NCBI GenBank assembly: GCA_938018155.1
Contig: CALIIG010000097.1
Coordinates: 1 to 24,416, forward strand
DNA from: an uncultured Prevotella sp.
GTDB lineage: Bacteria; Bacteroidota; Bacteroidia; Bacteroidales; Bacteroidaceae
Length of the DNA: 24,416 bases
Direction: 5' to 3'
Position numbers and translations under genes: made by a program. This document shows positions 1 to 6,993 of this stretch, piece by piece. The notes beneath the pieces were generated by a model. The model had not been told where the DNA came from, did no database searches, and saw nothing but the letters and a program-made list of their open reading frames with translations. Every line of letters begins with the position of its first letter. Position 1 is the first letter of the stretch.

Positions 1-78
1 AGACAGCATGGCAGCACAGGCTCAGAAACCAAGCCAAGAAAAAGAAGAAAAGAGGGAGAGGACTATGATGGTAAGTAA
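1..78 (+). CDS. Possible 3' end of a gene cut by the window edge
   Basis: Frame 1 is open from the first base to a TAA at 76-78 and encodes 25 very charged residues, including KPRKRRKEGEDYDG. Frame 2 is also open, to a TGA at 89-91, so the correct frame cannot be fixed. A basic, Lys/Arg/Glu-rich tail is common at the ends of mobilization and nucleic-acid-binding proteins, but there is too little here to name a family. Treat it only as a possible gene end. Confidence 0.25.
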   Translation, partial: RQHGSTGSETKPRKRRKEGEDYDGK

Positions 79-193
79 ATTAATGATCTGAAACAAACTA
101 TTGGAAACATCTAAAAACTCCTTTTCCATCTATTACATATCAGAATTGACACTTACAACTAATCAACTGCAATAGTGGGTTGTTTCAAGATAT

Positions 194-281
194 GAGACCT
201 CTACAAAAGTCTACAAAAAGAAGAAAGATGTGAATATAACTTACTGTTTTTTTCTTAAAAAAAGAGTTTTGCAGAGGTCTC
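194..281. repeat. MITE-like short inverted-repeat element, left copy
   Basis: The 88-bp stretch begins GAGACCTCTACAAAA and ends TTTTGCAGAGGTCTC, so its ends are inverted copies with one mismatch. It has no coding capacity and is AT-rich inside. GATAT occurs immediately outside both ends (189-193 and 282-286), which fits a 5-bp target duplication. A related element with the same ends lies at 6029-6126. The form (short, non-coding, terminal inverted repeats, direct repeats) is that of a MITE or an internally deleted insertion sequence. The parent transposase is not in the window. Confidence 0.7.
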
Positions 282-286
282 GATAT

Positions 287-588
287 ATGATTTATAATAG
301 ACTGATATTCTATGCTTTGTAAGCACACATGTAAGGAAGTATTTATAATTTAGGTACCATTTTAGCGCCACTATTTCCATCGTAAATAAATTAAGCGATA
401 GTGAAAATAATATTAGACAATTGACTTCAAAACGATACACTCTAAATATTTAAAATACATAGTAGACAAATAGCCGTAAGTTTTTTATTTACATATACTG
501 TAGTTTTTTTACAGAAAAACAAAATATATCTTGTTAAATTGGATTTTATTTGTATTTTTGCACCGTATAACAGATAAATTCAACGATT
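287..588. other. Gene-free AT-rich stretch before the defence cassette
   Basis: Very AT-rich DNA with no convincing open frame on either strand. A 61-codon minus-strand frame (255-440) runs into the repeat element and has low-complexity composition, so it is not called. The only recognisable signal is the promoter at 531-560. Confidence 0.5.
531..560 (+). promoter_or_regulatory. Bacteroidetes-type promoter for the RloA/RloB pair
   Basis: TTG at 531-533 and TATTTTTG at 553-560 are 19 bases apart, matching the TTTG / TAnnTTTG consensus of the Bacteroidetes primary sigma factor. The ATG at 589 lies 28 bases after the -7 element. It is the only such match before the gene. Confidence 0.6.
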
Positions 589-1887
589 ATGATAGCAGAA
601 TTCAGCATTGAGAATTTTTTCTCCATTAAATCGGCTCAGAAAATCAGTTTTGAGCCATCGGCAGATACTTTTATGTCTGATGAGTATTCGTATGAAGTTA
701 AAGAAGGGGTAAGATTGCTGAAAGTAGGCATCATCTATGGTGCCAATGCTTCCGGTAAAACAAATATATTAAACGCCATCGAATTCTTCAAAATGTTGGT
801 TTTGAGAATGCCTAAAGATCGGAATGAGAAAACCGGAGTAGTTCCTTTTATGCTGGATAACACTTCGAGGAATGAAACGACAAAGATGTCTATGGTGTTC
901 TATATCAATCAATCGAAGTATATTCTTAGTTTTGAGTTGGATGCAAAGCACATTTATTCCGAGGCATTGATTGTTTATGATTCCATTCGCCCTACCAAAT
1001 TGTATAATCGAAGTTATGATGTTGCGACAGATTCCACGACCATCGACTTTGGCGTGAATCTGAAAATGACAAAGAAAAGTCAAGATGTGATTTCCGGAAA
1101 CACAATCAATAATTGCAGTGTGCTTGCCGCATTTGGAAAAAGCAATGTGGAACGCACTAGGCTGAATGATGTGTACGACTATTTTACCGAACAGGTAAAA
1201 GAAGTATTGGCTCCTGGTATGCGACTTTCGAGATATGTCAAATCACGATTGGATAAAGACGAAACAGGAGATTTAAAGAGATTCATTTTAAACTTCCTGA
1301 AAGCATCCGATTTCAATATAGAAGATGTTGTATTGCACGAGGAGGAAGAACTAATAACCCCTGAATTGGAACAGTTGATTCAGAATGCCCCTATTGATAA
1401 AGAGGCAAAGGCAGAAATGCTAAGGAAGGGTAAAATTACAAATACGGAGCTGACCTTCAAGCATAAGGCAGGCGACAAAGTATATGATTTATCGGAAGAA
1501 TACGAATCCAATGGCACTATGAGGTTCTTGGGAATGGCAGTAATACTGAATTTCTTGTTAAAGACCAATCGATTTGTGTCTATCGATGAAGTAGAAACAA
1601 GTATTCACTATGAGCTGTTAGCTTATTTCATAAAAGTATTTTTGGCAAACAGTAACGGAACATCCCAGATGCTCTTGACTACACATGATATCAATCTTCT
1701 CAATGAGGATTTCATTCGCCGTGATACGATATGGTTCACTGATAAAGACGAACTTGGAGAAACTAAGATTGTGCGTCTATCTTCTTTGGGGCTTCATAAG
1801 AATCTTTCCCCATACAATGCATACAGGCAGGGAAAATTGGTAAAGTTGCCGTTCTTAGGTAGCCAGTATATTAACCTAGATGACTAA
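589..1887 (+). CDS. AAA/ABC-type ATPase, RloA/AbiLi-like defence protein
   Basis: A 432-residue ATPase of the RecF/OLD-like group. The N-terminus (MIAEFSIENFFSIK) is the usual first strand of these proteins. Walker A is GANASGKT at residues 51-58. A signature-like SNGTMRF lies at about 307-313, Walker B FVSIDEVE at about 329-336, and the switch motif TTHD at about 364-367. No C-terminal TOPRIM nuclease is fused to it, unlike classical OLD proteins; instead the next gene supplies a TOPRIM-like RloB. An ATPase-RloB pair is the layout of AbiL-type abortive infection and of rloA-rloB genes linked to restriction loci. By analogy the ATPase would sense phage infection and control RloB; that role is inferred. 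It overlaps the next gene by 8 bases, which implies translational coupling. Confidence 0.85.
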   Translation: MIAEFSIENFFSIKSAQKISFEPSADTFMSDEYSYEVKEGVRLLKVGIIYGANASGKTNILNAIEFFKMLVLRMPKDRNEKTGVVPFMLDNTSRNETTKMSMVFYINQSKYILSFELDAKHIYSEALIVYDSIRPTKLYNRSYDVATDSTTIDFGVNLKMTKKSQDVISGNTINNCSVLAAFGKSNVERTRLNDVYDYFTEQVKEVLAPGMRLSRYVKSRLDKDETGDLKRFILNFLKASDFNIEDVVLHEEEELITPELEQLIQNAPIDKEAKAEMLRKGKITNTELTFKHKAGDKVYDLSEEYESNGTMRFLGMAVILNFLLKTNRFVSIDEVETSIHYELLAYFIKVFLANSNGTSQMLLTTHDINLLNEDFIRRDTIWFTDKDELGETKIVRLSSLGLHKNLSPYNAYRQGKLVKLPFLGSQYINLDD

Positions 1888-2503
1888 TGATATGGGGCGA
1901 ACAGTAACAAAGAGTATCGCCATCATAGGTGAGGGAGAAACAGAATGGTTCTATTTCGATTCTCTGAGGATTGCGTGTCGCTATCCTTTCAAGGTTGCAC
2001 CGGATTTTCCGCAGCATAGCGACATCAATCATATTTTGAAATTGGTAGAGTCCTATTTGAACAAGCAATATGATTATATCGTATGCCTATTTGATATGGA
2101 CAGACTGTATCAATATCCTTCCGAAATGCAACTGTATCAACGAGCAAAGAAAGAGTATAGCAAGAAGAAATATACCAGAAAGGTTATGTTTGTAGAAACA
2201 AATCCTTGCACGGAGTTTTGGTTCTTGCTCCATTTTTTGCCTAATGTGGTTTGTCGGCGATACGAGAGTTACGAACAACTTCTCCCCGAGCTACAGAAAT
2301 ATATGCCAGGATATGAAAAGAAAAAACGATATTTCAGACGCACCAACCTCTATAAATACTTGACAGAGAATGGTGATTTGGAACGGGCAATCTTAAACTC
2401 TGAAAAATTATGCCAATTTTGTCAAGATTCACCTGAGGATTTAATGGCATATTCGGAAGTCCATAAGGTTATAGGACTACTTGGTAATTTAAAGGTGCAT
2501 TAA
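1880..2503 (+). CDS. rloB: RloB family protein (TOPRIM-like, AbiLii-like)
   Basis: A 207-residue protein matching the RloB family in its key motifs: GEGETE at residues 17-22, an acidic DMD at about 72-74 after a hydrophobic strand (YIVCLFDMD), and NPCTEFWFLLHF at about 108-119. The glutamate and DxD positions fit a TOPRIM-like metal-binding fold, so it is the likely nuclease or toxin effector partner of the upstream ATPase. The ATG at 1880 overlaps the ATPase end; a second in-frame ATG at 1892 is possible and would keep all motifs. The biochemical activity of RloB in such pairs is not established from this sequence. Confidence 0.85.
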   Translation: MTNDMGRTVTKSIAIIGEGETEWFYFDSLRIACRYPFKVAPDFPQHSDINHILKLVESYLNKQYDYIVCLFDMDRLYQYPSEMQLYQRAKKEYSKKKYTRKVMFVETNPCTEFWFLLHFLPNVVCRRYESYEQLLPELQKYMPGYEKKKRYFRRTNLYKYLTENGDLERAILNSEKLCQFCQDSPEDLMAYSEVHKVIGLLGNLKVH

Positions 2504-2580
2504 AATATTTCTTTTGAAAAATACAATTCGTATATAATCATAACTTTCTTACGGATAAGACTCTAAAAAATAATTTATCT

Positions 2581-3312
2581 ATGCAGAAAATAAAGAATTT
2601 CGATATAGTGATCAATAGAAGCCTTTGGAAAATAAATCAAGAATTACCAAAGTCTGATTTAGAAAGAAACGACTTTATATTATCCGTTATAAATGGTTTT
2701 GAGGATGGAAAATGGAGGAAGAGTGAATTCCGTAAATTTATTCTCGATAATATAGCTCAAACAGGATTATCCGCAGAAGATCGTGAGAATCTTTATTCTG
2801 AATCACCATATACGACCTTAACAGAATCTATAAAAAATCTTCGACTTGTTGATAAGGATAATGGAAAAGGTAGTGAAATCGCAGAAATTGTTTTATACGG
2901 AATTATGCGTTACCACTATCATGCATTACCTGTTGTTCCAAAGATTTTTTATAAACAAAACCCCAAAGATAATGCAAAAGGAGCAGATAGTGTTCATGTC
3001 GTTTTGGATGAGAAGGGTGATTTTTCTTTGTGGCTAGGTGAAGCTAAATTTTATAATGATATTGCAGATGAAAGAATGTATGAACCTATAAATTCCGTTT
3101 TTGATACAATTAGTACAGATAAAATAAAAAAAGAGAATTCTATTATTACAAGTATTAAGGATTTAGAATATGTTATTACTGATTCTGTTATCAGGAAGAA
3201 TGTTCAAACCGTTCTTCGTCGGGAAACATCAATTGATGAGATACGAAAAAGACTTCATGTTCCTATTTTATTACTTCATGAGTGTAAAAAACTAGTAATG
3301 CAACAGAATTGA
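2581..3312 (+). CDS. hamA: HamA, Hachiman nuclease subunit (DUF1837), N-terminal part; frame broken at 3' end
   Basis: 243 residues with the core of DUF1837, the effector nuclease of Hachiman. GAD at residues 134-136 is followed by LWLGEAKFY with E154 and K156, which has the D...ExK pattern of a PD-(D/E)XK nuclease active site. In known Hachiman systems HamA binds the helicase HamB and degrades DNA when the helicase is activated. After VPILLLHECKK the frame runs into an uncharacteristic LVMQQN and a TGA at 3310-3312. The expected C-terminal region is in another frame (3309-3518). The switch maps to six A's at 3286-3291; one extra A would join the two parts into about 312 residues. A weak -7-like TAACTTTC at 2541-2548 may give it its own promoter. 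Because the nuclease motif lies before the break, partial activity is conceivable. Confidence 0.85.
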   Translation: MQKIKNFDIVINRSLWKINQELPKSDLERNDFILSVINGFEDGKWRKSEFRKFILDNIAQTGLSAEDRENLYSESPYTTLTESIKNLRLVDKDNGKGSEIAEIVLYGIMRYHYHALPVVPKIFYKQNPKDNAKGADSVHVVLDEKGDFSLWLGEAKFYNDIADERMYEPINSVFDTISTDKIKKENSIITSIKDLEYVITDSVIRKNVQTVLRRETSIDEIRKRLHVPILLLHECKKLVMQQN

Positions 3313-3518
3313 CAGAAGCCTATTTAAATGATATAAAAGAATATCATCTAAGTAGAGCAAAGAAATATTTTGAGTCTCAGAATAACAGGCAAAAGAAAGA
3401 AAATATTTATGGATATGAACATATCCAATTTCATTTAATATTATTTCCTGTGCCTCAAAAGGAAGGTCTTGTTAATTGGTTTGTAGACCGAGCTAAACAG
3501 ATTAAGGAAGATGCTTAA
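3309..3518 (+). CDS. hamA: C-terminal part of HamA in a shifted frame
   Basis: From the TTG at 3309 the frame encodes 69 residues (TEAYLNDIKEYHLSRAKKYF at the start, then HLILFPVPQKEGLVNWF), which look like the end of a DUF1837 protein. The frame is open back to 3288 and reads KTSNATEL there, joining smoothly to the upstream HECKK if the A-run at 3286-3291 gains one base. It overlaps HamB by 8 bases, as an intact hamA would. It could be made separately from TTG, or by slippage on the A-run, or it may be a dead fragment. Independent function is unlikely because it lacks the nuclease motif. Confidence 0.7.
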   Translation: MTEAYLNDIKEYHLSRAKKYFESQNNRQKKENIYGYEHIQFHLILFPVPQKEGLVNWFVDRAKQIKEDA

Positions 3519-5601
3519 CACTGAAATATTTGAAGAATGTGCTCAAATTAACGCCTTGATAGAAAACAGCAATAAAGCAGAAGCCAGATCAATGGTTATT
3601 AATTTGTTGGATAAGTTGCGACGTGATGGGAATGGATATACCCCTCTTATTAATCATGTCATTAGGGAGGTGGGATTATTCCCTTATATAGACCCCAAGA
3701 CAGCTTTATGGGAAGACCAAGTCGTTGTTGAGGCGTTTAAAGCTAATGTTGGGGATGAAGCTCCAGTTACACTTCATAGTGCTCAATCACATGTCCTTAA
3801 ACGACTTCTTTTGGGTGAGAATATAGCAATTAGCGCACCTACAAGTTTTGGTAAAAGTTTTATCGTAGATGCTTTTATTTCCATACGTCAGCCAGAAAAT
3901 GTGGTTATGATAGTACCTACAATTGCTTTAACTGATGAAACACGCCGTAGAATTGAACATAAATTCTCGCACAAATACAAAATTATCACGACAACAGATG
4001 CAACAATTGCAGAGCGTAACATCTTTATTTTTCCTCAAGAACGTTCTTTTGCTTATCTTGATAAATTAGAAAAAATTGATATGCTTATTGTTGATGAGTT
4101 TTATAAAGCAAGTTCGATGTTTGATGATGACAGAAGCTCATCTCTACTTAGTGCAATTATCGAACTTGGAAGAATATCTCGTCAGAAATATTATCTAGCC
4201 CCCAATATTCACAAAATAGCCGATAACGTTTTTACTCAAGGTATGCAGTTCATGAGATTGACCGATTTCAAAACGGTCATCACCAAAGCTGCAAAGATAT
4301 ACGAAAAGCGAAGGAACGACGAAAATGTTGATGAGTTCAAAAAGAACTATCTTGTCAATATATTACAAAACAATACATCTAAAACGCTGGTTTATGCAGG
4401 AAGTTATAATAATATTAACAAGGTTAGTACCATCCTTGCGGATAATTTACCCTATAAAGAAACATCACTACTTAGAGATTTTAATGATTGGGTAAAAGTT
4501 AATTATGGAGATTCATTTTCTTTATGCCAATTAAGTGAGCGAGGCATTGGTATTCATAATGGGAAAATGCATAGGTCTTTGAGCCAAATACAAGTAAAGT
4601 TATTTGAATACACGGAAGGACTTGATACAATCATTTCCACTTCTTCAATAATTGAAGGAGTTAACACACAAGCAGAACAGGTTATTGTTTGGTCTAATAA
4701 AAATGGTTTACATAAATTTGACTATTTTACATATCGAAATATTATTGGGCGAGCAGGTCGTATGTTTAAGTATTTTGTAGGTAAAGTTTATCTTTTAGAG
4801 GGGCCACCCATACAAGAAAATACAACTTTAACAATCGATTTCCCTGACGAAGTAGCAGAATCTTTGAATTCTGAAGATCCCGGAATCGAGATAAACCAAG
4901 AGCAAAACAATCATATTAAAGAATATGAGGAATTCATGATGAATGCTTTAGGTGCAGAAAATTTTCGTCAAATAAGAAAATTATCGATCTTTAAATCTTG
5001 TGATCCCCGAATCCTTAAATCTCTTATAGAAAAATTGAAAGCGAATCCAAATTGGCCAAGAGGATATGCCGCATTGGCAGCAACAAATACGTATAATTGG
5101 AGAGAACCTGTTTTGGATGTTGTAAGTTTGCTCGGGGATAATATGGCTAGACTTATTAAAATCGCCATCTGGAAGATGCCAGATAACTGGACTCGTTCTA
5201 TTGCAGAGGTTTATTCCGAACTTTCTGATATCAGTTATGAAGATTTGTTTTCGGCTGAACGATATTTATCTTATAATCTATGTTCAACTCTTTCTGTTAT
5301 AAATATACTAAAGAAATCGTTCGACCCAACATCACCTGATATTTCTTTGTTTATAGGGAGAGCGGCAAATGCATTTCTTCCTAAATTAGTATATCAACTG
5401 GAAGAATACGGACTACCTAGAATGATAAGTAGAAAAATCCAAGATTCTGGATTGATTAATCTTGAAGATGATTCAGTTGAAATATCGGAAATTATAAAAC
5501 AGTTTAATAATCTTGGCAGGGAAAAAATTATTCAAGGTTTAAATAATTTGCTGCCGTTTGATAAATTTATTATCAACTATTTTTACGATGGGATATGCTA
5601 G
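3511..5601 (+). CDS. hamB: HamB, Hachiman superfamily 2 helicase
   Basis: A 696-residue superfamily 2 helicase. Walker A SAPTSFGKS is at residues 108-116 and the DExx box is DEFY at 195-198, the variant seen in Hachiman helicases. STSSIIEGVN lies at about 376-385 and motif VI IIGRAGR at 411-417. The N-terminal 100 residues and the C-terminal 250 have no recognisable motif. In Hachiman, HamB senses abnormal or translocatable DNA and licenses HamA. The start codon overlaps the last codons of the shifted hamA frame, so the two were built as one coupled unit. Together with HamA this identifies the system with good confidence; the activity of this copy depends on how hamA is read. Confidence 0.9.
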   Translation: MLNTEIFEECAQINALIENSNKAEARSMVINLLDKLRRDGNGYTPLINHVIREVGLFPYIDPKTALWEDQVVVEAFKANVGDEAPVTLHSAQSHVLKRLLLGENIAISAPTSFGKSFIVDAFISIRQPENVVMIVPTIALTDETRRRIEHKFSHKYKIITTTDATIAERNIFIFPQERSFAYLDKLEKIDMLIVDEFYKASSMFDDDRSSSLLSAIIELGRISRQKYYLAPNIHKIADNVFTQGMQFMRLTDFKTVITKAAKIYEKRRNDENVDEFKKNYLVNILQNNTSKTLVYAGSYNNINKVSTILADNLPYKETSLLRDFNDWVKVNYGDSFSLCQLSERGIGIHNGKMHRSLSQIQVKLFEYTEGLDTIISTSSIIEGVNTQAEQVIVWSNKNGLHKFDYFTYRNIIGRAGRMFKYFVGKVYLLEGPPIQENTTLTIDFPDEVAESLNSEDPGIEINQEQNNHIKEYEEFMMNALGAENFRQIRKLSIFKSCDPRILKSLIEKLKANPNWPRGYAALAATNTYNWREPVLDVVSLLGDNMARLIKIAIWKMPDNWTRSIAEVYSELSDISYEDLFSAERYLSYNLCSTLSVINILKKSFDPTSPDISLFIGRAANAFLPKLVYQLEEYGLPRMISRKIQDSGLINLEDDSVEISEIIKQFNNLGREKIIQGLNNLLPFDKFIINYFYDGIC

Positions 5602-5698
5602 TTGTCATTATCTTATGAATTCCCATAAATTTACAATAGAATTTGATTACCCAACATAATAGCGTGTTCTTGGCTATATAAATCAAGGACAAAATATC

Positions 5699-5703
5699 GG
5701 AGG
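5699..5703 (+). promoter_or_regulatory. Strong Shine-Dalgarno before the 57-residue gene
   Basis: GGAGG sits 6 bases before the ATG at 5710. Good Shine-Dalgarno sequences are uncommon in Bacteroidetes, which makes this one stand out and supports the start. Confidence 0.6.
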
Positions 5704-5709
5704 TTTAAT

Positions 5710-5883
5710 ATGGCAACAAATCCACCGTCAGGTGACGGACATCGCAATGGAGCAGTGAGAAAACGTTCTCAGGTTTTTAATCCCCAAACAGAACAATGGG
5801 TAAAACGGGATAAAGATACAGGACGCTTTATTGATGTAAAACAGGATGGTACACCATTTAAGGGTGTAACTAAAGAAAAGTAA
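5710..5883 (+). CDS. Small 57-residue protein of unknown function, last gene of the defence cassette
   Basis: ATG at 5710 to TAA at 5881-5883, 57 residues: it starts MATNPPSGDGHRNGAVRKRS and continues with QVFNPQTEQWVKRDKDTG and a C-terminal DGTPFKGVTKEK. It is polar and basic, with no signal peptide, membrane segment or cysteine. The repeated short aromatic/charged turns (FNPQTEQWVKRD, TGRFIDVKQDGTPFKGV) suggest a compact small fold rather than disorder. A GGAGG ribosome site precedes it and a terminator hairpin starts 10 bases after it. It sits 108 bases behind hamB. I have an impression of similar small proteins near restriction and defence genes in gut Bacteroidetes, but cannot verify that here. 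The function is unknown. Confidence 0.75.
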   Translation: MATNPPSGDGHRNGAVRKRSQVFNPQTEQWVKRDKDTGRFIDVKQDGTPFKGVTKEK

Positions 5884-5892
5884 GTTTTAACG

Positions 5893-5929
5893 AGGGCAAG
5901 TGTATGATGTTTGCCCTTGTTTATTTTTT
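5893..5929 (+). terminator. Rho-independent terminator ending the defence cassette
   Basis: AGGGCAA at 5893-5899 pairs with TTGCCCT at 5911-5917 across an 11-base loop and is followed by a T-rich tract (TGTTTATTTTTTA). It lies just after the 57-residue gene and closes the transcription unit. Confidence 0.8.
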
Positions 5930-6028
5930 ACATAGGTTTTATCATCGATTCTACGAAGTATATTTCATGGTCTGATAGGCCGTATTTCGAATAAAGTTGA
6001 ATGTCTATTTTGACAACATTCTTACTCC

Positions 6029-6126
6029 GAGACCTCTGCAAAAATATCTAAACAGAGAAACCATAGAGATAACTCGCTGATTATCATTAGTAGTAATTAG
6101 GTGTAAAAGATTTCTACAGAGGTCTT
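6029..6126. repeat. MITE-like short inverted-repeat element, right copy
   Basis: It starts GAGACCTCTGCAAAA and ends TTTCTACAGAGGTCTT, about 98 bp in all, with the same terminal sequence as the element at 194-281 and loosely similar inner sequence (for example TCTAAACAG against TCTACAAAA after the left end). No coding capacity. A direct repeat at its borders is not evident, so it is older or its borders have changed. The two copies enclose the whole defence cassette. Confidence 0.65.
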
Positions 6127-6339
6127 ATATTGATTTTGCCAGTGACAGGTTTTAAGTTGTTGATGAAATGAAAAGAAAAATAAAGAAAGCCGAGGCATTT
6201 GTTGCTATCTTACCGGTCACGTTGAAAGAGAGAATATTCATGGTCGTGTACAGGATTTCTATTCTTTGCCATTCGGACAATAAATAAAGCAAAAAAGAGA
6301 AATCTTCATCAAAAACGCTCATTATTCAAAGCAAATGAT

Positions 6340-6465
6340 TATCTTTGCAAACAAAATAACAAGTGTTCTTTGTTAATGCAGAAACTTGCGACTAAAAGCA
6401 ACTCGCTCGTTTCCAAATCGTTACCTGTTTAGTTTATGCAACGAGGTAACTTCTTTATTTTCAAT
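6340..6465 (+). ncRNA. Candidate small RNA (promoter-like site plus 3' hairpin)
   Basis: TATCTTTG at 6340-6347 is a perfect -7 element, though no TTTG is seen at -33. About 70 bases on, GTTACCT (6420-6426) pairs with AGGTAAC (6444-6450) and is followed by TTCTTTATTTTC. No open frame of note lies between. This could be a short transcript of about 100 bases upstream of the susC gene. It is weak and based only on these signals. Confidence 0.25.
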
Positions 6466-6617
6466 TAGATACATTTTAAGAATTATCTCACGCCGTAATT
6501 ACAACACAATAGCGCCGTAAACGTATAATGAGGGGGTAACCAGGGATAAAGGTTTATAATGTATATTATGGACAAAAGTGGTCGAATGTTGTATAAGCTA
6601 CTGATTAATAACGACTT

Positions 6618-6695
6618 AACAACACGCTTCATTTTGCGCTTATTTGCAGCCATGGTTATTATATTTTGAAATAAGCGCAGGAGAAACGTGTTGTT
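6618..6695. repeat. Long imperfect hairpin upstream of susC
   Basis: The arms at 6618-6645 and 6669-6695 pair through two perfect blocks: outer AACAACACG with CGTGTTGTT (9 bp) and inner TGCGCTTATTT with AAATAAGCGCA (11 bp). They are separated by an internal mismatch of about 8 bases, with a 23-base loop. It lies about 300 bases before the SusC start. It could be a terminator, an attenuator, or a small mobile remnant; no T-tract follows directly on either side. Confidence 0.6.
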
Positions 6696-6950
6696 GTAAA
6701 ATTATTTCATTGTATATAAGGTGAAACCCTTTGGCGATAATTATGATTGCCTGATATAAATATGAACGTGAATAATTAGTATTGTTCATCAATCATTATA
6801 TTTATTTGACAGTACAAATTATTTTGTATATTGTTGGCATATAACAAAAATTATAGAATAACTGTTGGGTATTTCGCAAATAATTACGTTAAAAACATTT
6901 AAAACAGAAGAAAATGTTATGGATTTATTTTAATTTTATATTATTATTTC

Positions 6951-6958
6951 TATTTTTG
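6951..6958 (+). promoter_or_regulatory. -7 element of the SusC operon promoter
   Basis: TATTTTTG matches TAnnTTTG exactly and lies 35 bases before the SusC start codon. No good -33 TTTG is present at the usual distance, as often seen at promoters that need an activator. The surrounding DNA is strongly AT-rich. Confidence 0.55.
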
Positions 6959-6993
6959 CATCCGAATCAATCTACCATTTAAAAATAATTTTT

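Larger units (their letters stand above)
6127..6950. other. Long non-coding region upstream of the SusC operon
   Basis: About 820 bases with no convincing gene. A 38-codon frame (ATG 6169, stop before 6286) and an overlapping frame ending in VQDFYSLPFGQ at about 6283 could be the decayed end of a gene, but neither can be assigned. Two structural signals are listed separately: a possible small-RNA promoter and hairpin (6340-6450) and a long imperfect hairpin (6618-6695). Confidence 0.5.

Noticed and set aside
255..440. 61-codon minus-strand open frame
   Set aside because: It crosses the inverted-repeat element and is low-complexity, AT-driven sequence without a ribosome site or motif.
1..588. 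tRNA gene as integration site for the defence cassette
   Set aside because: No cloverleaf-like sequence or tRNA fragment was seen near either border; the short inverted-repeat elements explain the borders better.
6169..6285. 38-codon frame after the right repeat element
   Set aside because: No family resemblance, no ribosome site, and an overlapping frame is equally open; at best the decayed end of a gene.
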